From Heliopora coerulea (taxonomy: Eukaryota; Cnidaria; Anthozoa; Scleralcyonacea; Helioporidae), in contig JASJOG010000018.1 of the NCBI GenBank assembly GCA_030142905.1, forward strand, positions 1,240,001 to 1,304,000: a stretch of DNA of 64,000 nucleotides, in the 5' to 3' direction. A program made the position numbers and the translations under genes. Position 1 is the first letter of the stretch; the number at the start of each line of letters is the position of its first letter. This document shows, piece after piece, positions 1 to 12,140 of the stretch. The notes under the pieces were generated by a model, which saw only the letters and a list, made by a program, of their open reading frames with translations, made no database searches and was not told where the DNA came from.

Positions 1-451
1 AGTTTTGTCGAAAGAAGAACGAGAAAAGGGAAGTAAAAGACGTACTTTTTCCAAGGCAAAACATCAATAAAAAAGAAAAATGGCGTATAAACCTGCAACT
101 CTTGCGTGTTTTCAACTAAGCATTCAGTGGCACCTCAACACAAAGGGTTCAACGGTATATTTATACATAGACGACTTTAAACTTTCCTGAGAGGTTTTAA
201 AATCCTGATGAAAGCATTACCGGTCAAATACGGTAAAGGTCATCATGCACGAATCACTCTTGAAGTGAGAAAGACTGGACGGACAACTGTTTTGCGGAAG
301 GATAATTTGGTGACCAAAAACAAGTAGCTTTGTAGTGAGTTACCTGGTGGCTGTTTACCTTGTATTTTTGTTTCGAGCCAAAAAGAAATCCTAGCGTTTT
401 CAGTGGGGGACATTTCATTGCGAAAAATTCCTGACTGAGGCGATAAAATCT

Positions 452-672
452 TTGTGTGGAAAGCGGAGAAAGCATCCAAAGACTGTCATGGCCTGGACAA
501 CTTTTCTGGACGATGAGTGTGCTATCCCACTTCTGAAGCAATTGACCATGATTGATGAACGCTGTCCAGTTAAATACTGCAAAATGTTCAAAAATAATCG
601 TCCTACAGAAATGAATCAACCAGAATCTTCATTCTACTTTACCAATAAACACCAGCAAAGTCCAGGCGGTAA
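452..672 (+). pseudogene. DUF3504-like (Crypton-type recombinase) coding remnant, 5' part
   Basis: The translation contains ERCPVKYCKMFKNNRPTEMN then QPESSFYF, a pattern common in cnidarian ZMYM/KIAA1958-like proteins with a DUF3504 domain, derived from Crypton tyrosine recombinases. The frame is cut at the TA target of the mariner element starting at 675. What precedes 452 is not recognised. Alone it is too short to be a gene. Confidence 0.5.
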
Positions 673-674
673 TA

Positions 675-2365
675 CAGGGTGTCCCAAAAAAAACGAAAAC
701 TATTGAAATCACTTATTGTTAAAATTTGAATGCCCTACGAAAAAGCTGAACGTAATGATGCGTAAAATATTGACAAGGTGCATGTATTAAAATTTAGGTA
801 AGAAAATCGCCTTGTAAAGTGCGCGATTTTTTGCCCGTGGAAATTTAAAGCAAATTATAAAATTCTAACAGAGAAAAACTTTGTGAAAATGATAAAATTC
901 AAATTAGTCCTGTCATCGCTTCGAAAGAAAATGGTACAACTGACCACAGAACAAAGAGTTTTTATTGTGATAAATTATACGCGTACCCAAAGTGTAACGG
1001 AAGTGCGAAACGCTTTTCGACAAAGGTTTCCAGATCGAAATCCACCTGCGCCAAGCACAATTTTGAGCAACGTCAGAAAGTATTTAAACGCAGGTACGAG
1101 TTTAAACATTAATAAAGAGCATTCTGGCAGAAGAAGAACTATTCGAACTGCGCAAAATATTGATGCTATAAGAGATCTGTTCCAGCAAAATCCTCACGTG
1201 AGTGCTCGTCGCAACCTCATTCCGATTTCCAGAACAAGCTTAAACCGGATAACAAAGATTGAAATTAAATGGCACCCATACCGAATGCATGTGCGGCATG
1301 AGTTGTTGGCAGGCGACTTTGCACGTCGATTGCACTTCTCCAGATGGTTCAACGAACGCTGTCGTCGGGCAAACTTTTTGGATAGCTTGGTGATTGGAGA
1401 CGAAGCATCGTTTGTGATGAACGGCGAAGTCAATACGCAAAAAGTACGGCAATATGCACCTAAAGGACACCCGCCTGCATTTAATTTTGAAAGGAGCGAT
1501 TCTCACGTACATTTGACGGTTTGGGTAGCACTTTGCGGTAATGGTTTAATGCTTGGTCCTTACTTTTTCGTGGGGAATGTTAACGGAATCGCCTATCTTC
1601 GAATGCTCAACGAATTTGTCTTTCTACAACTCGCTGAACATTTTAATAACCAATATTGGGAGAGAAGGTTTCGGGGTCTTTGGTGGGCTCAAGATAGCGC
1701 TCCTGCACATTGCCTTATCGCAGTTAGAGATCGCCTCAACGATGTGTTTGGAAATCACCGCATCATAGGTGTAGGTCATGATGTTGAATGGCCACCGCGC
1801 TCACCTGACTTGAAACCATGCGACTTTTTTGGGGGGATATGTTAAAGGTAAAGTATTTGCAACTCCACTGCAAAATATTAACGAGTTACGCCAGAGGATC
1901 GTCAGAGAGTTCGATGCCTTACGAGAGCAGCCTGCCTTCATTCGACGGGCAGTGAGTGATATGCACAGGCGAACAATGCTTTGTGTTGCAAGAGAAGGAG
2001 GACATGTCGAAGGTCACGGTGCTTGATTGTATCCATAGTTGTAAATTGTAAATATTGTAAATAAAAACTGTTTTGTTTTAATGCACATACTTTTCCTTCC
2101 TAAAAGCCTGAAACAGCACAATAAGCACATGTTGATCATGAATACAATCTGATTCCATTGTGTTTACGCACCACAAAACTCACATAAATGAACCCTGCGT
2201 ACTAACAACATTTTACAGTTTCAGACAGCTTCATTATGTATAAAATTACTTATATCAATCATTTATGCACTCGTGGGGACCAACAGAGTGCTAAGGCATT
2301 CAAATTCTAACAATTAAATTGTTATTGGTGATTTCAATAGTTTTCGGTTTTTTTGGGACACCCTG
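675..2365 (+). mobile_element. IS630/Tc1/mariner-type DNA transposon, near complete
   Basis: About 1.69 kb bounded by TIRs of about 32 bases that begin CAGGGTGTCCC and differ at one position, with TA on both sides (673-674 and 2366-2367), the target duplication of this superfamily. One transposase frame fills the centre. The nearly identical TIRs indicate a fairly recent insertion. Confidence 0.93.
931..2026 (+). pseudogene. mariner-type transposase, one frameshift
   Basis: N-terminal helix-turn-helix (LTTEQRVFIVINYTRTQSVT, DUF4817-like), then catalytic region with IGDEASF, WAQDSAPAH and EWPPRSPDLKPCDFF. By hand count 42 residues lie between the Asp of AQD and the Asp of PCDF. The frame breaks at a T6G6 run near 1825-1836; the C-terminal part WGYVKGKVFATPLQNINELR continues in another frame to 2026. 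An in-frame ATG at 883 exists, but 931 starts the conserved region. Confidence 0.88.
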
Positions 2366-2575
2366 TATTTCGTACAAGAAGTGTCCCTTAGGGAAGAATG
2401 AAGTCGGGAAGCTTCTTTTGAAAGCTGCTCAAAACAATTCCGTTCGCAGAACTTGTATTTCAAAGCTACTCGATTCAGACGTACCTGTGATTGTGCAGCT
2501 CAGGTAAGTGGTTACCAGAACGTGAAAAGTCCCAAGATTTATACTAATCGACATCTATTCAACTTCAGCGAAGAA
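2366..2575 (+). pseudogene. DUF3504-like coding remnant, 3' part beyond the mariner insertion
   Basis: Right after the right TIR the frame reads ISYKKCPLGKNEVGKLLLKA, then VRRTCISKLLDSDVPVIVQL and, after a 1-base shift, SGYQNVKSPKIYTN. This resembles the WYKxxPLGxN, HSxRKTxxxxL and SGHKNxxSxxxY blocks of DUF3504, with the catalytic Arg and a terminal Tyr. The part between AAQNN and SVRR looks shortened, and the frameshift and missing His suggest a dead copy. Confidence 0.5.
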
Positions 2576-2583
2576 TGTCGTTT

Positions 2584-2759
2584 CAGGGACGGCGGAGCGG
2601 AATTACGAGTGGGGGGGCTTGAGATAAAAATACAACATTTTGTATGCTTCTCTGGGAAATTGCACGACAAGTGTTTTAAAGCATAGTTGTTTCAACATTA
2701 CATTTGGAAAAAAGTGGGGGGCTACAGCCCCTGCAGCCTCCCCGGCTCCGCCGTCCCTG
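2584..2759. mobile_element. short MITE (176 bp)
   Basis: Perfect 15-base TIRs beginning CAGGGACGGCGG, G-rich and C-rich flanks inside, no coding capacity. CGTTT stands on both sides, a possible 5-base target duplication. Superfamily not assigned. Confidence 0.7.
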
Positions 2760-3177
2760 CGTTTTAATACAGTTAGTCGCTTAGCAAATGTCCTGACAGC
2801 AAGCGAGTTCCCTTACGTCTTTTGTTCATATAAATCAGAAAGAACCAAGACAAAGCGTTGCTGCAAAAAGTGAACAGTTGGCAAATGCATATTCCAAGGA
2901 GCTAACTTTGAGAACTGCTCTGTCAAGTCATAAATTGTCCAGTTACTGAGGTGGCGAAACCAGCCGCAGGCACCAAGAAAGCCATTTCCTTTGCCGGTCT
3001 TAAATCATTTACTGGCTTCAGTGTTGAAATAATGTAAACAACTTGCGAGAGATCCATACAAGGGAAAAAAGAACGAGACCAAATCGATTTCCTTCAATAC
3101 GATATCTAAGTACGGTTTGTTCAACAACATACCAGTCCCCGAGCTTGCACACGGCATTTTTGAGTGACCGGAATCCA

Positions 3178-3180
<3 letters not shown>

Positions 3181-3219
<39 letters not shown>
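3181..3219. repeat. (AT)n microsatellite
   Basis: Uninterrupted AT dinucleotide run of about 39 bases. The region 2760-3940 around it otherwise shows no gene that I recognise; a GC-rich stretch at 3255-3340 contains a small hairpin (CGCGCTTCGCGCG). Confidence 0.9.
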
Positions 3220-3222
<3 letters not shown>

Positions 3223-3957
3223 AGATATATACACAGAGCGAAAATTTTTCTCCCTAGTCACCACGCGTGTAACAGGACTCCACGCACGTCGAGATTAGTA
3301 CCCTCGCACCGCGCTTCGCGCGGTGGGCGAGGGGATAAGTTACCTTTTGGATTTCACTTCCAGATAATCCATTACTTCATTTTTAGCTTCGGCTTTACCT
3401 ACGCTGGTACGATGTTGATTTATTTTGACACATGTATGTAGCTTTTCAGCTTATCCAGATCAGAGTTGGATGAATCGTTTACTTTGCAAGCTGCCTGGAA
3501 ATGGCCAAATGGCGTTTAAATCAAGTGGGAACTTATTTCCTTCCAAGATTAACTATCTTACGATCAACGTCAGGTAGGTTTGTAGTACAAAAACATTTAG
3601 TAATTTAAAGCTAAAAGGAAGTAACTCTAAAATTTATTCCCATTACTTTTTGACCTTTGATAAAAATGTGTTTATACTGTACTCTGGAAAACAGTTGTCT
3701 TAACCCACTTATTGATTGATTGGCTAGTGTTTCGATAAGGGGCGTCAGCAAATTCTAAGAAAAAATCTGGCTGGCACATCCCTGGTTGATTCCCTCTGAT
3801 TTACCATGCAGCTCCCTCCCTCTTGTTTATTTCTCAATAACACAATGAGACCAATGCAATACATATGGATTACAGTAGTTTATACAATGTGGGTTTGGAA
3901 TTTTGAACGTCAGTATAAATATGATATAATTGCTCTAATAGGGTATTCTATTGACCA

Positions 3958-4089
3958 AAGTGAAATAATCAGAAAGGTTTGAGTACTGCCGAAATGTGAG
4001 AGTAGTTATCTAACAATTCAAGCCAAGGCCCTTTGTCAGAGAGAAAAAAACATGGGAGGATCAAAAAACACGGAATATATATATAAATA

Positions 4090-4124
<35 letters not shown>

Positions 4125-4308
4125 ATGGTCATGTGACAACAACATATATATATATATTCCGTGTTTTTCGATCCTCCCATGTTTTTGTCTCTCTGACAAA
4201 GGGCCTTCACTCGAAACGTTAGATAACTACTCTCACATTTTGGCAGTACGCAAACCTTTCTGATTATTTCACTTCGATTTCCACATTGCCTCTGCAGCAC
4301 TTCATTTT
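3958..4308. mobile_element. foldback Penelope-like insertion with hammerhead-like core (locus C)
   Basis: Two inverted arms of about 110 bases around a (GT)n and (TA)n centre. The right arm contains CTGACAAAGGGCCTTCACTC then GAAACGTTAG, a hammerhead-like core with one departure from CTGANGA; the left arm has a degraded copy on the other strand. The 14-base sequence TATTCTATTGACCA flanks it at 3944-3957 and 4309-4322, a target-site duplication. Confidence 0.75.
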
Positions 4309-4389
4309 TATTCTATTGACCACTCCGATTCCTCCTTGTAATGATATTGAATCCACCCCTTAATAAACAACTCTTTCTTGTTGGACAGT

Positions 4390-4560
4390 GATATAAATGG
4401 GATGCTGCATAGACAGTATAAAACAGCACAAAAAGTTAAAAGGTTGGTAGACTGCCAAATTTATGATAAAGAATTCTAATGTTTTGAGCTATGGCCCTTC
4501 AAAATGCTAGAATTCTTTATCATAAATTTGGCAGTCTACCAACCTTTTAACTTTTTGTGT
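4390..4560. mobile_element. foldback insertion with 18-bp target duplication (locus E)
   Basis: Inverted arms of about 55 bases (4433-4487 and 4507-4557) around a 20-30 base centre. The centre read on the minus strand, GAAGGGCCATAGCTCAAAAC, looks like a decayed version of the hammerhead core of loci A and B. The 18-base TCTTTCTTGTTGGACAGT flanks it at 4372-4389 and 4561-4578. Confidence 0.7.
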
Positions 4561-4749
4561 TCTTTCTTGTTGGACAGTCTTGTGGCCAAGGAAATTGAAG
4601 TTGATATACAATAGGAACTAATGATCAGTAAATTTGGTGAAGGAGTCTGTTACCTTAACTAATGATTTTTGGAAGAATATCACAAAGTAATAAATACTGA
4701 TCATGTAATGCAGTCATGGCTTGAGGTATGTGCCTTCAGTATCTATTGG

Positions 4750-4987
4750 GGTCTTACGAGGGTTTTTAGCACCTCTTCAGCCACTTTGCCCATAAAATGT
4801 ATCAAGAGAGCATTGTGTCCACAGGTAATGTACCTCTCATAGGCAAAATTCTTCAGGTAACCAGCTATCTCCTTTAATAAATGCTATTCTAAATTATAAC
4901 TCCTCATAACACCTACTAACTTCTGATTTCACGAGGTCGTCAATTCCAACACCTCTTGGGGGAAACAGAGCTGCATCAAGAACATGT
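4750..4987 (-). pseudogene. unidentified coding-like remnant, minus strand
   Basis: On the minus strand two adjacent frames look protein-like: QHVLDAALFPPRGVGIDDLV, and after a frame change KEIAGYLKNFAYERYITCGH then GKVAEEVLKTLVRP. I do not recognise the family. Interrupted by the locus D insertion and by frame changes. Confidence 0.25.
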
Positions 4988-5127
4988 TGGCTGTCAATTT
5001 TCTGGACAGAAGACATTGTTGTAAAATAAAGATTAATGCCCAGCTGAGGAATTATAAATGCAAACCCATGATTGATCATGAGTTTGCATTTAAAAATTCT
5101 CAGCTGGACATTAATCTTTATTTTATG
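4988..5127. mobile_element. foldback insertion with 13-bp target duplication (locus D)
   Basis: Near-perfect palindrome, arms about 45 bases with sequence AAAATAAAGATTAATG at the ends. ATCAAGAACATGT is duplicated at 4975-4987 and 5128-5140. No clear hammerhead core is visible, so membership in the same family as loci A to C rests on architecture alone. Confidence 0.65.
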
Positions 5128-5302
5128 ATCAAGAACATGTATATCTAAGCCTGTTCTATGTTATAATACTATTATGCCTTTTTTATAAACATAATATGCC
5201 ACTGGAAGATTCTGGTGCTGTTTCATCACTTCTTCAAATATTCACTTTATTCATGCAGCTTTAGTTAAAGTGACAGCAGTAACTTTATAACCTGTCTCAA
5301 TT

Positions 5303-6760
5303 GTGAAGGGCAGAAGTTTCTTGAACTTTCATGCTACAATTGATCGACGATGCAAACCTCCAAGTCAACACAGCATCATCCAAAATCTTCTACTAGTCAA
5401 GTATAAGAACATGCAAGAAGATCTTAAATGTCAACTCACTGTTACTAGGTATTGTACTCTTACAAGTGACCCGTGGACTTCTTGAACAGCTCAGGATTAC
5501 CTTGCTGTTACATGTCACTTCCTGACAAAGGACTGGAGACTGATATCTACCATTCGTAATACCATTCACATTGACAATGTCCACACTGCTGTAACCCTTT
5601 CTGCAAAGCTCAAGAACATCACAGACGAAGAGGTATTACGAAGAAGATCATATGCGTGGTTCCAGACAACGCGGGCAATATAGTTGCCGCCATCAGATTA
5701 AATGGTTGGAAGTGCAAGCCGTGTTTTGCCCATACGCTTAACCTCGTCCTTCACGACTCAGCGAAACTGATCCGCGTTTAGCTGAAATCCCCCCAAAAAA
5801 TGTCGCGATATGGTATCACACATCCGTCGCAGAAGCAGATCTACAACCAAGCTGGAATTTGTACCGGCTCATTTGAAGTTAGAAATCCAAAAACTTGTAC
5901 AGGAGGATGTCGACACACACTGGAATTGCGTGATTTACATCATCTAAGGGCTTCCAGAACAGCACCAGGCAGTTACAACGACCTTAGGCCTGGACGGCAA
6001 GAGTAGTGCCTGCGTTGGTACTGAGGACGTAGCATTCACGAAGCACGCGGTAGCCCATCCTCAAGCCCTTTAAAGTAGCTACGCGGGAAATGTCAGCTGG
6101 AGAATACCTCACGGTCTTTAAGGGAATATCCATTGCAAGGTCTATTCAGGAAATCACCAGCGCTACTTCTGCTATCGGTACCGAAAAATACTTGCCGACT
6201 TGGTGAAGAGTTGTGTAGTCTGATGCGACGACGTTTTTAGAAAGTGGAGGCAAATCACTTGCTAGCTAGGAACTACTAGTATTGTAAATGCTCGCGTTAA
6301 GAAATCGGCTTTTACCGATTCTAGAGCTGCGGAATTAAGCTCTCAGTGACTTACATGTGAACTTGTAGGAAAAATATAAGCCAGCGACAGCACCGACACC
6401 GCTTCAAGTTTAAGCTCTTTGAATGCTGGAGGCAGTTCGGATGCCACAGGTTTTTGGGATCTATTGGATGCACAAGTGGCAGAAACATCTTCCAGGCAAA
6501 AACCTACGTCTGACGCGGTGATTAAGATTCGACAGAATATGCAAGTCAAGAACATTCGCCGAAAAGAAGACCCAATCTTGTGGAGGGAAAAAAATTTCTA
6601 GCAGTACCCAAGCTAAATATATGGCGCAACAGTATCTGTAATGTCAGCTCCTTCAGAAAGGCTGTTTTCCAAAGCTGGTAAACTAGTCTCAGCGAGAATA
6701 AATTGGGTGAAGCCTCAGGCATGTTGACACCTATCTATTTGAAAACGCTTCTCATTGTCT
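5303..6760 (+). pseudogene. hAT (ZBED-like) transposase remnant
   Basis: Pieces in several frames follow the order of a hAT transposase: TLTSDPWTS, then VPDNAGNIVAAIRLNGWKCK, CFAHTLNLVLHDSAKLIRV (the RNase H-like core with CxxH), and near 6635-6720 SAPSERLFSKAGKLVSARIN, the C-terminal dimerisation signature. Stops and frameshifts throughout. TIRs were not found. Confidence 0.8.
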
Positions 6761-6847
6761 CCATGGTAGTTAATTTTTTTAAAACGTGCAAACGCTATCT
6801 TTCGCATTTTCAAAATAATTGTCGCGTTGCCTTAAGTATGAATATCG

Positions 6848-7127
6848 TAATACCATGATGACCTTCGTTTCTATTGTTCTTAAGGGGAGATTTAATCCCT
6901 AAATTCCCTCATGAGCATGCATACTTTTACTAATTTTCCTTCTCATTAGGGAAAATTTCTAATTTTCCCTAATGAACATACATGAGTGAACATCAAATAA
7001 CGGTTTTAAATTTAAGCATTGAACAACTCATTTAATACAAGTGCTGGTACCCACCATGAACAATACTAACATCCCAAAAAGAACTTCAAACAATACCAAG
7101 TAAATTTCGTCGGTCATCATGGTATTA
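6848..7127. mobile_element. MITE, copy 1 of a family seen twice here
   Basis: TIRs TAATACCATGATGACC at 6848 and its inverse at about 7112-7127. Internal sequence with TTCCCTCATGAGCATGCAT and GAACAACTCATTT is shared with the copy at 12681-12980. No coding capacity. Confidence 0.8.
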
Positions 7128-7151
7128 GTTATAATTAATTGCACGTCAATT

Positions 7152-7661
7152 TTAATACACAGTATAATTTGTTTCAATTAAAATGCTTTTAAATAATTTT
7201 TGCCTTGACCTTGTGTCAACACGTACGGATCTGACTGGAGAGTGTCCTATCGATTTAATATCGATGCTTCCTATACTTGAAGTCAGTGTATACTCGGCAT
7301 CGTATCGTTTTAAAATTTTCGGTGAACGCCTGAGCCATGACAAGATACCAGTAATCTCGCGTTTTTCGCGGATTCGGGCGAATAACGATGCGATCGTCCC
7401 ACAGCAAAAACTATAGGAGTTCTGAATCAAGCGAGCCGGGTCAACGAGTTCCCCCCATTGCGATGGAAGAGACAAGTTTTGCCCGAATGGATGAAAAACC
7501 AGGACCGACGACAAAAGTTGGGTAGGGAGGGTGAGCGAAAAAGGGGCAAGGGCAAGTCGGACGATGAAATGATCGCATAGTTTACGGTGTGTTACACGAG
7601 AAAAGGAGACGAATAGTTCGTACCTGAGCCGAGTTATACCATCGAGGACGATGGACTCCAA
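7152..7661 (-). CDS. unidentified 169-codon open frame (doubtful)
   Basis: Open from MESIVLDGITRLRYELF to a stop, basic overall, in the most CpG-rich stretch of the first 13 kb (7200-7740). No family recognised, no splice-like ends required. It could be promoter-proximal sequence or a degraded repeat. Confidence 0.15.
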   Translation of the reverse strand: MESIVLDGITRLRYELFVSFSRVTHRKLCDHFIVRLALAPFSLTLPTQLLSSVLVFHPFGQNLSLPSQWGELVDPARLIQNSYSFCCGTIASLFARIREKREITGILSWLRRSPKILKRYDAEYTLTSSIGSIDIKSIGHSPVRSVRVDTRSRQKLFKSILIETNYTVY

Positions 7662-8118
7662 GGTGAAGATCCTGACCGAGGCGTCTTGGTCACCGGTGGG
7701 CTACGGACCGTTGGAGACGGTCTCTTAGGCGCGAAAAAGTCTAAGCGAGAAAACAACATGGCAGTATGTACAAATAATATAATATTAAATAATATAAAAC
7801 AATAGTGCTGTATAAATGTGGTATGTGTAAAAATAGGAAATATATAAATAATGTTTTCTAATTCATTAGGCCCAACCGAACAAGGTAGAAGGACAACTCA
7901 TTTCCTTCAGTTTGAGAGTTTATTGATGGTACTTAACTGTTGATGATGATGGACAAATTAAGTGATACACTTTAATTAGATAAACAAGTAACCAAATAAT
8001 AAATGAGTAAAAAAATTAAACATGTTTATGGCAGTACCCATATCGTCAATATTGGAGCTCTTACCTCGCTTAACTGCAGTATTTTGACGGGAACAACGCC
8101 CAGCCCCCTCTAGGTCAT

Positions 8119-8850
8119 TCACGCGCCGTAGTTGCGATAAACGTCTTTGTTTAAATTCCAGCTCCGGAAAACATTACGTTTAAAGTATGGGTTAGCATTA
8201 AAGAAAATATTGTCAGGACACGTTAATAGCTTCACCTGTCTTGAAATATTTTTTTGGTGAATTCTGTTCATCCCTTCCTGCAATATTCTGTGCTGTGTTG
8301 TACCAGCTTTTTTGATGTCGCAAGATACTACTACGGGGTTGGATCTTTCTTGGACTTGCACGCCCCACAACTTGTTTCAGAGGGCTGGCCAAATGTGTCA
8401 GGAATTTTTTAAAACGGTTCAGAAACTACATTCACTCGAGCGGAGACATCGTAGACTTTTTTATTCTTGTGGTTCCTGCAAAGTTTCGAATGACGTTGCA
8501 GTGAGGTATATGTAAGATTTACTTCGCAATGAGTTTGTTGGTGCATTCTCGATGACTCCTTGTTACAGCTTCTTCTGCATAACTGCGTGGTACAGTACAG
8601 TAAGCCTTTCTTTTGAAGCCTTTGTTCAGGTTTTGAACTCGTTAAAGTCTGCCTTCCACCTTGTTTAGCAGTTCTAGGCGGTTAACTTTTCATAAACAAC
8701 CCTTCATACCTACCCGTCTGAGGAACGCAACAGCTGCTCCTCGAATTTGTCAAAAACTGACCAGTCGTTCTATAGTAGATCTCGTGGTCTAAGGACGCCA
8801 AGCCAGCATAATTCTTAATAACCGACACGAGTCTTTTTGGTCAGCATATC
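8119..8850 (-). pseudogene. BEL/Pao retrotransposon pol remnant
   Basis: On the minus strand FDKFEEQLLRSSDG (8690-8760) and, after several frame breaks, LWGVQVQERSNPVVVSCDIK at 8310-8370 match BEL/Pao pol blocks (F.EQL.RSP.G and LW.VLVR.R.NPV...D..KAF). Heavily mutated, no LTRs recognised. Confidence 0.6.
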
Positions 8851-11070
8851 ATCACGTTGCTGTTAGTTTCATTTCCAGGAGACATTAGGAACCATCCAAT
8901 TTTCGCGAGTTCAGCGATGAGCACGGTCTCTTTTCCCTACCTGTTTGGTTTTACTCTATCTTCAATCCGGCGTATACCTTCTTCCTGGCCCACGTGAATC
9001 AGAGGTGTTGGTTTGGTTGAAATGGGAATGTTTCTGGTCTTATCATATGTGATACATGTGTAACTTTTACTACAAACCATTCGTACGTAAGAGTCCTTTT
9101 TTAATCACTTTGTTGTTCTACAGGGGGAACAATTGGAATTGGCAACGTCAGAATAGCACTGAAGAAACCAAAACACCCTGAAAAGGTTCCTGTAAAATAT
9201 TGTAAGTTTTTTTTACTTCTCGATATATAAAATAAACTATTTACGTAATGGATTAAGTGGTTCTTTGATGATAAATTTATTTCCCGTTTCATAAAATAAT
9301 GTGAACAACATTATTATCGCAGTCGTGCAAGGTGGCACCTCAAGGTTCATTTAACTGAAGGTTGTGATTTGGATAGTTTTTATTTTGGTGTCTGTAATTT
9401 ATGTTGTCAAATTTGGGACAAATGTCTCTAGTACAGCTTTTGAAGTCATTAGCTCAAGAGTTAGGCTTTTCTCATGCTTGTAATTAATGAAATCTTTGTT
9501 CTTGGCTCTGCCTTACTAAATTTCTCATTTTTATGGCTGTGTCCAAATTGAATACAAACCCAGTATTCGCTTGGACCGATTAACTAAACGTCAAATGATT
9601 ACTAAATTGTAAAGCCTGCTTTCACTTCAGCATAGATCCAAAAAAATTGTATCCACATAGCGGTACACTCGAATCTCCAACAAACGGATTGATCCATGGT
9701 AGAATTTTTCTATTGCTTTACCTCTCTTGTGCTGAACTAAAAAGAAATCTATTCTACTTTTGCAGTAGGATAGTCAACCAAACTTTTTTATTCGCCAAGT
9801 GGAGTGACTCGGCTTAGAGTCGGCGGTGGTATGTCCGTGTCGTAGGGATGAGTTTCCTCAGTGTTCAGTGAACCTTCGATCACTGATCCGTAGTTATCAG
9901 TAATTTCCTTGTTTATAAGGGTTGGAGTTTTCAGTCTATGTTTTTTTAGGATTGGTATTAGGGTTTGGTTTTGGATTAGTCTCTGGAGTGTTCATAATGT
10001 TGGGCCAATTAGATTTAAGTGATCGCACATAACTAGGGGTGGTTTTCCCTGGGGATATAAATGACCTGGGGTAATTCATCCCAGTGGTGGTGACTGAGAC
10101 ATTGTCTTTGTTAGCGATGGTAAAACCAAAGTTGATGATGACTTGTTTTCCCGGCATTTGTTGTACCGCCGGTACATGTACACAATGTCATGAGTTCAAA
10201 TTCATTTTCTTGATATCCGGAACCTCAATGACTTTTCCAGCAATGTATCTAACTGGAAATACTTGCTGTGTGAAGAGTCATTTATTTACTGCGAGCCATT
10301 AGTTGAGCGGCAACACTGACCTTGCGGTCGATGTTGGGCGTCCCGTGTGTTCGAATACCAGCAAACTTCTCGGTTTGAGGATTTCGATATGTCGGGATAA
10401 TTTTGAGCCCTCGCAGCGGTATGGTCAGGGGCTGACAGTACTTCTTGTCGTCTCCAAACTCGTACTTGCACGAGTTCACACATTCTTTTAAAAACTACGA
10501 AAATTTGCGTAAACCTACTTGTTACGTTTAGGGTTAAGATTAGGGTTAGGAATTATACATATTTTGGTGGTTTTTAAAGAACGAAGAAACAGTGGGGAGG
10601 ACTGTACTTAACATGATATGGTGGATTATCCGCCTCCAAGAAGCTAGTTTCCACAATAAGTCACGAATAGAAGGATATCTTACTTGTTTACTCACTTTGA
10701 TCAGCTTTTTCAATTTACTCACACCCTCCTCAGTCGAAATCGAGCACACACTCCTCAAGGGTCCCTATATTTTACAGCTCATATCCGTTTCATGTCACAC
10801 TTCCTGTTGATTAATATTATGACAACCTTATTTACAACTTATAGTGCGCTCTCAACCCCGAATTCTCGATAATGATCCCGAACGTTTTGCTGACATTTCA
10901 TACGTTGCAAACATGGCTATGCCTACCTCGCAGCATCTCACTTTCGGGAGTTTATGGAGTTTATATTTGATTGCTTGCTGGATTACGTGAAATGGCGTTT
11001 ATATTTGATGAAGGACATTTTTCATTGTCAGACTCTTACATTTTAAGACCCAACCGGGATCCGTCGTGAA
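8851..11070. other. stretch with no recognised gene
   Basis: Short unassigned frames only. Minus-strand peptides at 9936-10157 and 10282-10480 (for example CKYEFGDDKKYCQPLTIPLR) look somewhat protein-like, but I cannot name them. TTAGGG-like repeats occur at about 9946-9960 and 10525-10548. Confidence 0.5.
10525..10548 (+). repeat. short telomere-like (TTAGGG) tract
   Basis: GTTTAGGGTTAAGATTAGGG then TTAGG: about four degenerate units of the animal telomere repeat, interstitial. Confidence 0.6.
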
Positions 11071-11074
11071 ATAT

Positions 11075-11160
11075 GCAACTTTAGGGCCTCCGGCTGGGAA
11101 TCGAACCCGCGACCCTGCGAATGTACTGCAAGTGCTTTGCTAACTGAGCCGCCAAGGCCC
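11075..11160 (-). repeat. tRNA-like (SINE-type) repeat
   Basis: Minus strand starts GGGCCTTGGCGGCTCAGTTA (A-box-like) and 55 bases later has GGGTTCGATTCCC (B box), ending GGAGGCCC, which pairs with the start like an acceptor stem. The anticodon loop is too long for a tRNA. The same 3' half recurs at 22,845-22,870 and 23,035-23,080. Confidence 0.6.
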
Positions 11161-11257
11161 TTGCTATGAACTTGGCCGCGAGTTTTATTATTTATAGTGG
11201 TGGTAAATCCGGTGAGGTAATGGGAATATGGATATAATCCTTTACATGAGGCGAGGC

Positions 11258-12030
11258 CAGTGAACTCTATTTCCATATCTGGAATGCTAACTGGCCAATG
11301 AAATGCGAAGCTAAGATGGCCGCCCATGGAGGGCAATTTTGTACCAGTGAACTCGATTTCCATGTCTGGAATGCTAACTGGACAATGAAAAGTGAAGCCA
11401 AGATTGCTGCCCATGAAGGCCAATTTTGTACGTCACTTTTAGTCCCCTACGCGGGCTTGTACGTCAGTCTCCCATGCGACTTTTTACTTCTGAAAATTTT
11501 TCCTTATTGAAAATACACACAAAACATGTCTTCGAAAGACAGAAATGAGTTTAAGACTTTCAAATGTATTTTGACAAAGTCAAACTGAGTTATAGGTTAT
11601 ATATTTTCACGCAAATAAATTACCAAACTGACGAGAAACCTGATAGAACGGTCCCGACAAGTTACTTGAAGAAACTACTAAGTGCACGTTCTTTTTTTAC
11701 CATCAGTTTACCATCTTTAGACAATTTAGGACAGTTCTTAGGCCATACGGCAATAACGAATCATTTTAAGCACTCGAATATGTAAAACTTGTCCAGTAAT
11801 ATTTCATCTGTGCACTTTTTCCATGGTTATAAATGATTTCGAAGTCGAACCAAACAAAAACTGAAAATTAAAGTTGTGTAAAAGACTAGAACTGACGTAC
11901 AAGACCGCGAAGAGGACTAAAACTGACGTACAAAATTTCCCTCCATGGGCGGCCATCTTGGCTTCACTTTTTGCCCGGCAAATGACTGGGAGTTAGCATT
12001 CCAATTACCATAAATGGAGTTTACTGGACT
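11258..12030. repeat. three copies of a ~90-base unit (two direct, one inverted)
   Basis: The phrase TCCATGTCTGGAATGCTAAC with GTGAAGCCAAGAT and GGCCGCCCATG occurs at about 11263-11340 and 11347-11440, and inverted at 11929-12030. No coding capacity seen; the open frames here are shadows of the repeat. Confidence 0.65.
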
Positions 12031-12140
12031 TACCCACAAAACATTTCAATTACTCACGGCTGAAAGCAAACGGGAAATCGACGTTATCTATTTTTCCTAG
12101 ACGTCATTCTAGACCTCTCAAATGTTACGGTACCACAGCC

